Notes under the pieces: generated by a model
Seen by the model: the letters and a program-made list of their open reading frames with translations, nothing else
Database searches by the model: none
Told to the model about the DNA's origin: nothing
Shown here: piece by piece, positions 24,501 to 52,446 of the stretch
Layout: each line of letters opens with the position of its first letter
Numbering within the stretch: position 1 is the first letter of the stretch
From: Chimonanthus salicifolius
Lineage: Eukaryota; Streptophyta; Magnoliopsida; Laurales; Calycanthaceae
Direction: 5' to 3'
Length of the DNA stretch: 64,000 bases
Assembly (NCBI GenBank): GCA_013350335.1
Contig: CM023532.1
Location: 37,759,708-37,823,707, forward strand
Program-made: the position numbers and the translations under genes

Positions 24501-26374
24501 TGACAGTAGCCAGCACACCTTTATTAAAAGGGAACATTAGGAAGTTATGAAGATATTATCCACAAAAGTAGAACTACTAAATCATCTCATCATTCATCAA
24601 GAACTGATAAATCTACAAATATGTTAGTGTATCATTTGAGAAAATACCTCCCAAAATTTCCAAGGTGCACCATCTTGTGAAGAGAACAACCATTCCTTAC
24701 TATCTCAATAAGGAATTACACGGTTCCTCATTGCGGAGCAGTGTTGCCTACTTAATCTGTATGCCATATTTGACTTCATCTCTCTGTGTTCCCTGATGCC
24801 CCTCTTTCTGCCCCACTGCATATTATTCCACTTTATTGGACAGGACTATCTTGTGGTTTAAGGTATCACTGACCCTACCCATTCTTATTGGCATCATAAT
24901 GTTGATGCCATGCTGGATCTGTGTCCAAGTTCTAATTTTCCTTGATTAATCTGCTCTCTTGAGATGCTTGCCATCATATAACAAGTAGCAACTATTTGCA
25001 ACAGTCGTGGATCTATAATCTAGCTCCTGTTTAGCTTTTTGATGTTTCATTAGCCCATTACAGCAGCCTTGGTCTTTTAGTTTGTTGGCTGTTGCTTTTG
25101 GCATTGGTTTCTCGTTTGCCATTTGTTTTGTTGGGCTGTGTTGGGTTTCTTTCTGTATATTATGTGTGCTTGACCTTTTTTGGCCCTTGAATTAATTTTG
25201 CCGGTTTGTGCCTCTCTCTGCTTTGGGTGTTAAGGCTCTTCGTGTATCCCATTAGGCCGTGAAAGGCTTGAATGCCTGACCATTACAGTGCTTAGCTGCC
25301 CTAGGTGTCCTCCTGGGCTCCTGGCTTCTTGGCCTATGTGGTATGCCGTGTATGTATTGTTTGTTTTTATTTTTGTTGTTGTGTGTGCGTTTTTCTCTCT
25401 CCTTTGCTGTAGTCTTTGAAGGTTTGGTTCCTCCAATTAGAACATGCATCAAGGCAAAACTTTAGAGTATTTGAAGGCAAAACAGCAGATGTGAATGAAC
25501 TCCTCCAAAAAGCGAAATAGAGACTTTGTGTGTAGCTTCTTTCAAGCAACAAGTACAGGGGACTTAGACTCACAGATCTTTTATCTTCTTGGGAGGAATG
25601 CATGAAGGGGTTAAGGAGAAAAGAGAAGCCCAATGAACATTGGAGACCTCCTGAACAAAATGTCATGAAATTCAATGTTGATGGGGCATCAAGAGGGAAA
25701 CCGGGGCCTGCCGGGATAGGTGGTGTACTTAGGAACCATGAGGGGACTACTTCCATTGTCTTCAATGAGTCGATGGAAACTAGGGACTCCAATGAGACGG
25801 AAATCCTTAGCATTAGGAAAGCTTTAAACATCTGCAATATGTTTGGGTAAGGTAAACTCATTATTGAGGGGGATTCGGCAAATGCAATTAAGTGGACAAA
25901 TGGTCAAAGACTTCTGCCATGGAAATTGATCACTGTGGTTAGAGAGTTGGCTTTAGAGAAGGACGTTTCCTTTGTCAAAATCAGCCGAACAACGAATGGA
26001 GTGGCAGACTTTTTTGCCAAACTTGGTGTCACCGACATTTTCTCTGGCGTTTTCCTCCTTTGAGATCAGAGGATTTCTTTCTTTTTTGTATTTTGTTTTC
26101 TTTTATGTTTTTTCTTCTCTTTCTCTTTTGGGTCTTTTCCTCCTTTGTATTTGTTCTCTTTTTAGTTAATATATCTTTCTTTGTTATTGCTAAAAAAAAA
26201 AACTGTTTTCGCTGTGGGATTTTTTAAAATGGGAGAAGCTTTGATGATGATGGTGTGCTTGTTTATTTCCTGTATTTCTATGAACAGGCAATGGAGCTTT
26301 GCCTGGATGCATGTTCAAAACTTGGGAAGATCGTGAGAACATGTTTAAAAGAAGCTGCTTCTGCAACTCCGTGA
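13958..26374 (+). CDS. RRP41L: Exosome complex subunit, RRP41L/MTR3-like (RNase PH fold)
   Basis: Seven coding exons: 13958-14096, 15101-15179, 17509-17611, 17704-17824, 19946-20034, 22093-22242 and 26288-26374. All introns are GT-AG and all phases close (768 nt, 255 aa). The protein reads MAGKGGAAP..., then DWTRPDLRSFHQCRPALLR, GSAYAEFGNTKVIVSVFGPRE, SDVGRLNCNVSYTTF, KTTVDVFALVLESGG, ISCASLALADAGIMMFDL, and ends LKEAASATP. This is collinear over its full length with plant RRP41L/MTR3-type proteins (about 255 aa). The family folds as a single RNase PH domain in the hexameric exosome ring. It contributes to 3'-5' RNA decay in cytoplasm and nucleus, mostly as a structural rather than catalytic subunit. 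The start was chosen for the family-type N-terminus and the in-phase join; open frames overlapping exon 1 in other frames are shadows. Introns total over 11.6 kb and hold LINE and foldback insertions. Confidence 0.95.
14097..15100 (+). other. RRP41L intron 1
   Basis: A 1004-bp GT-AG intron, T-rich and GT-rich. I see no transposon or coding sequence in it. Confidence 0.85.
15340..16760 (+). pseudogene. L1-type LINE remnant in RRP41L intron 2 (endonuclease to start of RT)
   Basis: Translated pieces on the plus strand run in the usual L1 order. An apurinic endonuclease part has CGDFN near 15663-15677, then LVDLPLFG, TWSNGQ and PISDH. A linker follows with WRQRSRDKWINEGDKNTKFFHTMAS (near 16290-16350). 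The start of the reverse transcriptase domain (LGPDGYPIAFF near 16605) ends around VPKKELG at 16750. Several in-frame stops and frame changes separate them, and the rest of the RT is missing. The element is therefore dead and 3'-truncated, in the same orientation as the host gene. Confidence 0.85.
17038..17167. repeat. Imperfect tandem duplication, period about 74 bp
   Basis: ATTGATGTTAGAAAGACACA at 17038 recurs as ATTGATGTTATAAAGACACA at 17112. Each is followed by GATTGATCAATAT or AATTGATCAATAT, CAGATAT and ATTATCAAAGT. It lies in RRP41L intron 2 (15180-17508), downstream of the LINE fragment. Confidence 0.75.
17923..17941. repeat. G homopolymer of about 19 bp in RRP41L intron 4
   Basis: An uninterrupted run of about 19 G sits after a T-rich tract, on the transcribed-sense strand. 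Intron 4 (17825-19945) otherwise contains a (TC)n tract at 18513-18542 and no recognisable element. The exact length may be a sequencing or assembly estimate. Confidence 0.75.
18513..18542. repeat. (TC)n microsatellite in RRP41L intron 4
   Basis: About 15 uninterrupted TC units. A simple repeat likely to be length-polymorphic. Confidence 0.85.
20222..21053. mobile_element. Foldback-ended non-autonomous DNA transposon (Harbinger-like?) in RRP41L intron 5
   Basis: The left end TAAGGCTGTGTTTGGATCA and the right end TGATCCAAACAGCCTTA are inverted repeats about 830 bp apart. Flanking gac occurs on both sides (20219-20221 and 21054-21056), a possible 3-bp duplication. GGCTGTTTGG-type ends with 3-bp duplications are typical of PIF/Harbinger (Tourist-like) elements. 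No transposase frame is seen inside. It lies between exons 5 and 6. Confidence 0.7.
22434..23450 (-). pseudogene. LINE remnant, 3' part, antisense in RRP41L intron 6
   Basis: Minus-strand frames give a segment with SSLWRMSLFATVWNLWWEHNNRIF and FKNISMNDILRAWKECI (22571-22879). This resembles the region after the zinc-binding reverse-transcriptase module of plant LINEs. More LINE-like but unassignable frame lies at 23193-23441. The plus-strand T run at 22434-22444, followed by a typical tail sequence (GAATGGGCAATATATTAATAAG read in reverse), marks the element's poly(A) end. It is disrupted and truncated. Confidence 0.65.
23980..24181 (+). mobile_element. LINE-type 3' tail with poly(A)
   Basis: The sequence CATAAATGAAATTTTTTGTT followed by ACCTCTC and a run of about 16 A ends a non-coding stretch. 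The same tail style (AATGAAATATATCTTGTTGCCTCTC plus A run) ends the LINE at 39440-40052. This is therefore probably a severely 5'-truncated copy of a related element. Confidence 0.5.
25430..26200 (+). pseudogene. LINE remnant with RNase H domain, sense in RRP41L intron 6
   Basis: The plus-strand translation contains FRVFEGKTADVNELLQKAK, a stop, then SWEECMKGLRRKEKPNEHW. An RNase H domain follows: MKFNVDGASRGKPGPAGIGGVL near 25665, then TRDSNETEILSIRKAL, a stop, IEGDSANAIKW and VSFVKISRTTNGVADFFAK. The conserved acidic residues (D of VDGA, E of NETE, D of GDSA) are present but the frame has in-frame stops. A T-rich tail and A run end it near 26200, 90 bp before RRP41L exon 7. Confidence 0.85.
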
Positions 26375-26811
26375 TGGATATCTTCATCTTGCTCTCTCTC
26401 TCTCTTGCTGTTCAGCTCTTCGATTTTGATTAGATGCTTTGAGGATAGAAATCCAGTTGTCTTTTAATTGAGGATCTTGAATAAGTGTTTCTTTGTAATG
26501 TGAAAAATCAACTAGTTGGAACATTGTTTCAATTTTTGCTCCACTAGAGTTGTTTTTCTTTTTGTTGGAAGTTGGAACCCTAAGTTTATACAATATGTTT
26601 GGTTGACTTTGTATATAATATGGCTTTTGTTTTGGTTTTGAGCTTCTCTAGTTCATTTATGTTGCATGATGATTAAAAGGAAATCAAGAGAGAATTACTG
26701 CTTGCTTCATATGTTTAATATATGACATGCATCTTTTGTTTATTTTATATACTTTATGAAATGGTTGCCATGACAGGTATCTTTTAGATGAATCTCTCTT
26801 CACTCACTCTG

Positions 26812-26879
26812 TAGGGGTGAAACTCGGGTCGGATAGGGTTTTAAAAAACCTGACCTGACCCGGCCCGATTTCAGCCCTA
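26812..26879. mobile_element. Very short hAT-like MITE, family H (68 bp)
   Basis: The ends TAGGGGTGAAACTCGGGTCGG and CCGGCCCGATTTCAGCCCTA are inverted repeats. Flanks are tcactctg (26804-26811) and tcactctt (26880-26887), matching at 7 of 8 positions as expected for hAT-type insertion. The ends match those of the 387-bp element at 61814-62200. Confidence 0.8.
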
Positions 26880-27354
26880 TCACTCTTTGTTTAGATTGAG
26901 AGAATTCATTGTACTCAATGATTGTGCTGCTTTCTGATTGAGAGAGCTTTTGATAGGAAGTAGAAAGTTTTGTTTCCTACCAGGGATTGATGGAGGGTAA
27001 TTTGCTAAAGCCTCCCATCTTTTGCATTAATTTCCCTTAATATTTAAGGATCTATAATAATCAAATATTTTTAACAAGGTAATCTACCATGAGAACTTAT
27101 AAAAGCCCATACAATTTCATGTGTTAAAATTATATGGATAGAAGACTGAGGAAAAATTTCTCATATCAAAATTTTCTATTTCTAGAGAGATGAGCTATAA
27201 AAAAACACAAGGCTTATTAAAGTCATTTTTCGAGATACATAATTAGCATGATTGGATGCATAAATCATTCACCTTTATCTATATGATCTATACATTTTAT
27301 CCAACTATGTTAACCCATTTATTTTTAATAAAGTATTTAAAGAGTATGTCTCGC

Positions 27355-27485
27355 TAAAAAGATTTTGTTTAAATCACGTGCAATACATAGGACTATTTCC
27401 CATAGACTTATCGAATATGTGTGGGTAAAGAGACTTGTATATATCCTAAAGATTAGTCGACTAGATGTAAAACTTTTTTTTTTAG
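27355..27485 (+). mobile_element. SINE family B, 5'-truncated
   Basis: GGACTATTTCCCATAGACTTATCG, then GACTTGTATATATCCTAAAGATTAGTCGACTAGATG, then a T-rich run. The order matches the body and 3' end of the other family B copies. Confidence 0.5.
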
Positions 27486-27984
27486 TCTCTCATTCTCAAC
27501 CTTGTTATCCTTCTATGGATTGAAGATATGTTTGTTTTGAACCCATTCTAGTATACTCATTGTTGGATTAAGTCATATACATGATTAAAATATTTTAATC
27601 GTCAAAATTATATTTAGATTAATTTGTTCAAGTTGATTTTTGATACATACTTTTGTATAAGTGTAGATCTTTCAAACTAATTTATCTGCCTTTTGAAATA
27701 AGTCCTATAAAAATATAACAATATAATATATTATTACATTTAAAATTATTAAAAAAGAAAAATTGAAAGTTTCATTGTAGTCATGATATTATAATAAAAT
27801 AAAATAAATAAAGATAAATAATAATTTTTTAATAAATTAAACTATTTGAAAGACCTGACTAATTTAGGGAGGACCAATTCATGTCCAAGTGGGTCGACTC
27901 GTCACTTGCGATTGGATTTTTAAAACCATGAGTTGACATGTGGTCCTCCTTTTTAAAACCAGGGATTTAAAAAACGCCTAAACC

Positions 27985-28365
27985 TATATATCGGCCGATA
28001 ATTTTCTCTCTCCTCCGATATCGGCATTTCTCTCTCCTCCGATATCGGAACCGTTAAAAAACCGTGAAAAACTGTGAAAAACCGTGAAAACCCGTGATAG
28101 CCGTAAACCCTGAACCGTTAAAAACTGCAAAAAACTGTGTAAAAACCATGAAAAACCATATTGGTGTTTAAAAAAAAAAAATTTAAATACCGATATTTAT
28201 GAATATCGGCTGATATTGTGACCGATATTTCAGACCGAATATCGGCCATATCAGTCGATAATATTTATGTACGGCCGATATATATCGTATCGGCCGATAT
28301 CGTTCGGTATTAAAATACCAATACATATCGGCCGATATGATATGTATCGGCCGATATTTCAACCT
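27985..28365. repeat. Block of TATCGGCCGATA-type palindromes
   Basis: About ten variants of the 12-bp palindrome TATCGGCCGATA or its half CGATATCGG occur within 380 bp. Examples are near 27990, 28015, 28040, 28204, 28240, 28275, 28290, 28325 and 28345. A central stretch (28045-28160) repeats AAACCGTGAAAAA-type units instead. No open frame, clear terminal repeat or target duplication was found. Confidence 0.75.
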
Positions 28366-28551
28366 TTGCTCATTGCTCATGTTTTCCTTTTCGGCAGGAT
28401 TACTATTAAGTTGTTCACGACTTCACGTGCATTATCCTTTTAAAATGTCAAAGCAACGAATACCATAGGATTTTTTTATTTTTTACTAATGGAGTTTCTT
28501 ATTTTTTATGGTTTTTTTATGAATAGAGGTTTTTATTAATAATATGAGGGG

Positions 28552-28725
28552 ATTGGACCGATGGTTAAGACACTGCCTTATGAAGCAAGGTTTTGAGTTC
28601 AATTTACATTCAACTCTTCCAAGCAATTCTCCATTGACTTAACCAGTGTATGAATCGAAAGATTTATACATACTTGTGAGATTAATCTCACCTTTAATAT
28701 GAATGAGAATACTCATATTAAAAAA
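28552..28725 (+). mobile_element. tRNA-derived SINE, family B
   Basis: The head TTGGACCGATGGTTAAGACA and the box B-like GAGTTCAATTTACATTCAACTC are followed by CTCCATTGACTTAACCAGTGTATG, GATTTATACATACTTGTGAG, ATTAATCTCACC and GAGAATACTCATATTAAA. This is closest to the copies at 55855 and 56283. Confidence 0.75.
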
Positions 28726-31264
28726 AATAACAAATACAATTTCGTTGTATGCCATGAGGGCAAAGCGAGAAAGTACAAGTGTCACTGATTTGAAACTAAA
28801 CTGGAGGAAGTGAAATCACAAAGAAAATTATATACACAAACAAATAATCAAATACTGTTATCTTTTGAAATGACAATTTTTACTATAGATTTAAAAAAAA
28901 ATTGTTTATTAGTTTACATATTAATTTTGTAAAACTATTGGGTCTACCGTTGATTTAATAAAAAATATATGTTTAAAAATCTACAAAGTTTATCATGATT
29001 TGATCCATTCAAGAATGTGTCTAAGAGTTTTATGAATTTAAAAAGATATATTTTCTAATTAACTGTCATTTGATTTATCCAAGTAGAAGTGGCAATTTTT
29101 CATTTAACCCGTGAATTTGTCTGAACTTACCCAAAAGAAATCAGATTTGGGTTGTGCCTTTCTTAAAAAAGTTTTCGACTGGACTCACCTGACTCGACAT
29201 AAATTTGGATCAGGTTGGTAGAGAGGTCCCAGACCCGAACATGACCCAAATTGAATTAAATTTAATATTTAAATAATTTATTTATGCTTTTATCTATTAA
29301 TTTTAGCCCATATATCACACTAAGTTAAAGAATCTCAACATATTATCTAAATTTTCTATATTCCACTGTGTTCACTTGAAAGAAAATCCCTTTTATCTTT
29401 TATTTTCTATTAAAAATAGTTATTTTCTCCCATAATTTTCTAAATTTTTAATTATTATATAAATTTGGATTAGATTTTGTCCAACCAGTTTAATTAAATA
29501 AAATTAGAGTTAGATTGAGTTAAATCAGTATTTAAAAAATTAAATTGAGTCGAATTAGATCAGACATAAAATCTATTATTATCTATAATCAACTCCACTT
29601 AGATATAATCTGACCTATCCTACTACTACCTCCACATCAAACCATGGGTCCAACACTTTCAAAAGATTTTAAAGACATATATGAATCTTTATATTTATTA
29701 ATTATGAATCCTTACATTTATAAATTAATAAATCATTTAAATTTTTAAAAGTGGACCTTATATATTTTAAAATATGTTATTTAAAGTAAATCTTGCCTAA
29801 CAGAACAACATCACGTGATCAAACCCGACGTCCATCGAATTCACATCCTAAAATAAGGTCGGTGAGGGTCACAACGTAAGACATGGGCTGACTTGTTTTA
29901 AAAAAATTAGATACATTTGAGTTATAAATTTTGATAGAAATCAAAATTTTCATCTCTACAAAGACAATTTTTTTTTTTTTAGATTTTAGTTGATATTTTT
30001 TTGTCCTATTGGGTATGTTGACCAAAATTTATAAATTCATGAAATTACTTAAAATTCTAAAATTTAATTGAATTTTTGTAATATAGCTGAATATTTCAAA
30101 ACTTAACTGATTTTTTTTGAAATTTGATCAAAATTTTGACTCGAAATCTAACAAATATTAGCCAATAAAATCTCTAAAAAATCATTGATATCTTTGAAAC
30201 TTAGATTTTAAAGATTTATTTTTGGCAAAAATAGGTCAAAGTATTTCGTACATCAAATCAGACTTTTTTTATTTATAATAAAGTCCTTATACATTAGCGC
30301 ACATAGAAATTTTCCTTTTAAATATTCAACTACTTCGGTGTCAGTATGTCCAAATGTGAGATCATGGAATGAACATAATTCAGATTTTCATTTGAACACA
30401 ACTCACATTTTTAGATAAACATTTCTTAGATTTTCAATTGAATATAACTCAGATTTTAAGATGAACATAACTCAAAATTTGAGATGAATATTTCTCATTT
30501 AAATAATATTTTTGAGGGCACTACCATTAAAAATCATAGTTTTTAAGATATTTTTACCAAAATAATCTCTAAACTTTAGCCCACTTAGAAACATAAACTA
30601 GAATTTTTTTATACAAATCTTGAATTTGGACTGAGGACGGTAACATTGATTGATATTGATTCTTTTAGTCTTTATACACATGTCAAATTCAAGTTATGAG
30701 ATCTTGTTCTATACATATTTTATAAAAAGTAGTCATCGGTGATATCGGATAAAACTTCTGACAACCTCTACGAATTGATTGATATTAATTTTTGATAAAA
30801 CATATTAGATAGAGACGAGTGATTGATTTGACAGATTTGCTCTTTAAAAGGTATGCCAACATTTAATTAATAAATATTGTTAGTACTGTTTTAGAGGAAA
30901 AAATAATTACTGATAAAACTTGAGCTTAATTTAAATGGTGAATATATCTCAAATGAGTTTAAATTTAATATCAATTTTATTTATAAAAATTACAATACAA
31001 TTGAAAATGGAAAATATAAATATAAAATCAATTAAAAATTAATGATATAAGTTCATAAGAAACACCTTTACACCGGATAATTTCTCTCCTTCCACATGCC
31101 GACCGTCTCCTTTGCTTTTCCGGGAACGATGTGCTTTGTTTTGATTGGTTCGTCGATGCCACGTAGTCCACATTCGTTGCGCCCGTGGCACTAGAAAGAC
31201 TCGTGGATTCTCCCCACAGAGTTCTTCAAAGCCGCACACAGCATCAATCCAATATTCCAATCGG

Positions 31265-31272
31265 ATATAAGG
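31265..31272 (+). promoter_or_regulatory. Candidate TATA element of the PGI gene
   Basis: ATATAAGG lies about 75 bp upstream of the ATG at 31344, after a locally GC-richer promoter stretch (31060-31260) that includes a GCCACGTAG ACGT-core motif near 31157. Transcription probably starts near 31295-31300. Inferred only. Confidence 0.4.
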
Positions 31273-31343
31273 GGCTTGGTTTCTCTTAGCTCTTGAGGCA
31301 TCGGTCCTGAAAATTTCTCATTTGATTTGCAGAGAAAAAAAAA

Positions 31344-48822
<17,479 letters not shown>

Positions 48823-49012
48823 GGCGTTCATTCAAGTTGAGTTATCAGTTTTTGGATCATTTGATCATGTTCTTCCAAACTTCTACAACGGTATGAAATC
48901 ACAGCCACATAATCTTGACGTTTCAGGAGTTCGATTCCCGAGCATCAAAATTTCCAATGTTAGTGTGTCATTGCAAGTGCACTCATTATAATGAGGCCTT
49001 CAAAAGTTTGAT

Positions 49013-49018
49013 AATAAA
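49013..49018 (+). terminator. Candidate poly(A) signal for PGI
   Basis: AATAAA lies 191 bp after the stop codon at 48820-48822, in AT-rich sequence with TTTGAT-type upstream context. This is a plausible 3'-end signal. Confidence 0.45.
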
Positions 49019-51339
49019 TCACACTTTCAGTTCTAAATAACAACGAGAAAGTCATCTTAGCATCGTTACAGGTTTTGCACTGTCACTTGAGTGTGATTTC
49101 CCAGTCAATTTGCCAAATCAATCAAAGCCCATGGGTTGGATGTTGAACCATATGCACTGAATGGTGCTTTTAGGGGCTGAATAGAAGTAGGGATTTGAAA
49201 TTGGCTCTAAGGACATCTTTTTAGCTGGTCTGGCTTAGTTTAATAAAATTTTATATATGATTTGAGTCTACAAATGGGTTTCACACGGGTGATGACTTGA
49301 CGAGTCTCATGCCGGACCCACCAAGGCCCCACAAACACTTTCCCCCCCATCAGACTCATCTATTCTGGATGAATTGGATCTGTAGCTATTTTGAACCTGT
49401 TCTTAGTTCTCACCCTGGGATTAAAAGTCTGTCCCAAACTAGTTTCATTTTGGCCATTGATTTTAGGACCTCTGAAAATCATAGCTTTCAAATTCAATAG
49501 ACTTGATTTTTTGTGGGACAGTGGGAGGCATCTATCTTGAGAATACCTTTCAAATACATTCATTACCTTGCATAGCCCATCTGGGCCCCATGATGTAGGC
49601 CCACAGGGCCCAGATGGAGATGCCTCTGGCAAGCGGCATCACCCAGTTGAAAACCCTAGATATTCAACAGAAGATCGTGGGCTAGATCTGGATCTGGGCA
49701 TCTGACCTGAGATAAGCAAGATGGATCTGGACATGATTTGCCCCTAACAAGTATTTGTGGTAAAGCCCGGCCCCATTCGACTAGGACCAAACTTTACATT
49801 ATTCCAACTGCTCAAATTATCCAAATTATATAAATATGCATCTCATTTCTATATGTTTATTAGATGAGTTTTTTGGTACTTTAAACTCTTTAGAGCGATT
49901 GTGTTTTGGTGATGGAGATTTTTTTTTTTTTTAATGCGTCTTCACTTTAAACAAGTCAATAGAACATACATTATATATAAATTCAATTGTTTATTTAACT
50001 ACACGAGTTAATCTAATTTAACTCAACTTGAATTGATTGACCGGATTTAATAATGAGTTGGAGTCTTCAAAATCAATCGAGTGATAGGTAGAGTTGAGCT
50101 TTTTAGTGGGTCAAAATATGAGTTGAGTTGGAGTCTTTAAAAGCTGGATTAATAATGAGTTGGAGTCTTCAAAAGCCCAACTATTTTTAATTTTTCTTTT
50201 AATCTTTTCTAAGTAATAGGTATAAGAGGCTTAGACTACGTCAGTATTTCATTGAATAAACAACATTTAATTATTTTTTCTAGCAGCATATTTCACCATT
50301 TTCACTTTGAATTCTTTTCATTGTCTATGATTGTAAAGAATTTTAGAAATGAATTCTTTACATTTGAAATGCATTTTTCATTTCAACCCTATTTTGCTTT
50401 AGATTGTCTTGAATTTTTATTTTAAGATAATCTTCATTTTAGGTTTTTGTGGAAATAAAACTTATGAATTGATATTGGATATTTTCACCATTGAATGGGA
50501 ATACTTTAATGTGAATAATGTACTTTATATGTTTTTTTTTTAAATTTTTATGAAATTGAAGTTTATTGTAAAAAATTATAAATTATAATAAAAAATATAT
50601 AACATTATAGGGTAGTAGAGAATATGAATTTCATATAAATGTTACTCTTGTTTTTTAATTTTTTGATTTTTTAGACATTCTTCAACTTTTTATATATTTC
50701 ATTCGCAGCAAATTTTTTGTTTTTGATTGTTTGATAATGTATGAAAATGTCTTTTCTAAAAAACTAAAATATGCTTAAATTTTTTTTTTTTGTTTTTACA
50801 AATTTTTCTTTATTTTTTAAAATGATTTTTTCATGGTAGATATTGTCTCAATTTTTTTTTTTTTTTTTATGGTTGTCATATCAACTATTTTTCACTAATA
50901 TAATGTAAATTGACAGTACGACCAATATAATCATATATTTATCAACGCTGTTTTTTGGATTGACTTTAACAAGTGTAATCTAACTCTCCTAAGATAAATA
51001 GGAAAAATTTCAGAAGAATATTTTCTTTTTGACATAACAGCTATTTACTGTTTGGTTAAAAAAATGCAGCTTTGACACAACGGTCATGAGTTCTCATGAC
51101 CCAGTTTAACTATAATAATAATGTTATTTTATTTTATATGAACTTAATCAAATTAAGATAATTGGTCATAAAAAAGTTTTGTTTATTTAAGTATCTTTGT
51201 TCATTAAATTTAAACAAAAAAAAAAATTGACAACTGAGAGATGTCTACAAAGCATGAAAATGCCTACCATAACATGTGATTAAGAGGCCAGATTATTGCC
51301 CTTGTCCAGATTACAATCTGCATTAGGCCGATAAAAAAA

Positions 51340-52446
51340 TAGGTTCCTACAGAGGCTTTGTAGAAGACATAGGGTTTGGAAAATCCTTGTAACAAATTGT
51401 CAGTAATTCTTCATAATGGAATTGAACATCACGCTCTATGGATGTAGTCTTTTGTGAGACCCTGACCCGGCCCAGACGGTCGAGTCCAATAAGGGCCGGC
51501 CCAAGTGAAGAGAGAGGGAGTGGGAGTGCGGTAGAGTGGGAAGAAGAGAGTCCCACATCTGAAGTTTTCAATTGCCGCATGAGATTTATAAGTGGTTGCC
51601 CCTCCTCACTCACCAAGACGTGTTTTGGGCCTATCCCTGCTGAGCCAGACCCTAATCCAAACGCGTGCGGGCTCGCGTGTGCAAGCCCAGAGTGGATAAT
51701 TTCTCACTGAGTCAATCCTTAAGCCCTGTTTTTCGGGTCATGTACTTACAAATGGTATTAGAGCCGCGTTCAGCACTGGGACTGTCTGGGTCTACTGCCT
51801 TCTACTGGATTCATTGGGTATAGCCGGGGACGGCTCTGGGCTTAGGGGGGTGGATTGTGAGACCCTGACCCGGCCCAGACGGCCGAGTGCAATAAGGGCC
51901 GGCCCAAGTGAAGAGAGAGGGAGTGAGAGTGTGGTAGAGTGGGAAGACGAGTCCCACATAATAAGTTTCCAACTTCCGCAAGTGGTAGCCCCTCCTCACT
52001 CAGCAAGACGCGTTTTGGGGCTTACTAGTTGGGCCAGTCTCCAATCCAAAGCCGTATGGGCTCGCGTGTGCGGGCCCAAAGTGGACAGTTTCTTTCTGAG
52101 CTAAGCCCTAAGCCCAGATTTTTCGGATCGGGTCTTTACACTTTTAATGGTGAACTACATACAATCTTTGTGTTGTGGGTGATTGATCCTAATTTTGTGT
52201 GATTTAGTTTCTTACTATTGATATTAGAGCCATGTCTCAAATTACTTTATGTGGACTCAGGAAATCTCCTAGGCAAATGAGACGACTGCCTTTATTTGAG
52301 GGGGGATTGATAGAGTTGGTTGTGAACGAGTCCCACATTGAAAGTGTAGAGGGGGATCTAGAGATTTATAAAGAACTTGTATCACTCCACCTAACATATA
52401 GTCTTTTGGACTGGATACCTACACATAGAGTACATGCAAACCCCTA
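51340..52446 (+). mobile_element. Older short LTR element remnant hosting a nested TRIM
   Basis: With 51453-52140 removed, the flanks join into an LTR-end-like sequence (ATGTAGTCTTTTAATGGTGA ... TTTAGTTTCTTACTA). It is followed by a PBS-like TTGATATTAGAGCC at 52218-52231, only about 65 bp of interior, a polypurine tract GAGGGGGGATT at 52299-52307, and a second LTR-like start TGATAGAGTTGG at 52308 running to about 52446 (including GTCCCACATTGAAAGTGTA). The two LTR pieces represent different LTR portions, so both are truncated. Confidence 0.55.
51453..52140 (+). mobile_element. TRIM (terminal-repeat retrotransposon in miniature), 688 bp
   Basis: Two direct terminal repeats, 51453-51750 (298 bp) and 51856-52140 (285 bp), both start TGTGAGACCCTGACCCGGCC and end TTACA. 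They differ by substitutions and small indels. The 105-bp interior begins with TGGTATTAGAGCC (51753-51765), a primer-binding site complementary to the initiator methionine tRNA end. It ends with the polypurine tract TTAGGGGGGTGGA just before the right repeat. Flanks share cttt(t), a 4-5 bp target duplication. No protein is encoded, so it must be mobilised in trans. I see no 5S rRNA-like sequence in the repeats, so it is not Cassandra. Confidence 0.85.

Larger units (their letters stand above)
26375..31030. other. Intergenic region between RRP41L and PGI
   Basis: The first 250 bp or so is presumably the RRP41L 3' UTR (possible AATAAG signal near 26479). Beyond that I see a tiny hAT-like MITE (26812-26879), SINE copies, the TATCGGCCGATA block (27985-28365) and long AT-rich sequence. 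A stretch near 29090-29580 resembles diverged interior of the hAT-like MITE family. No gene is supportable. Confidence 0.7.

Noticed and set aside
27985..28365. CRISPR-like array
   Set aside because: The repeats are short, irregularly spaced palindromes in a plant nuclear context; there are no spacers of regular length.
51438..52104. Open frames of about 90-96 aa in both TRIM terminal repeats
   Set aside because: They come from the GC-rich terminal repeats; the repeat structure with PBS and PPT explains the sequence.
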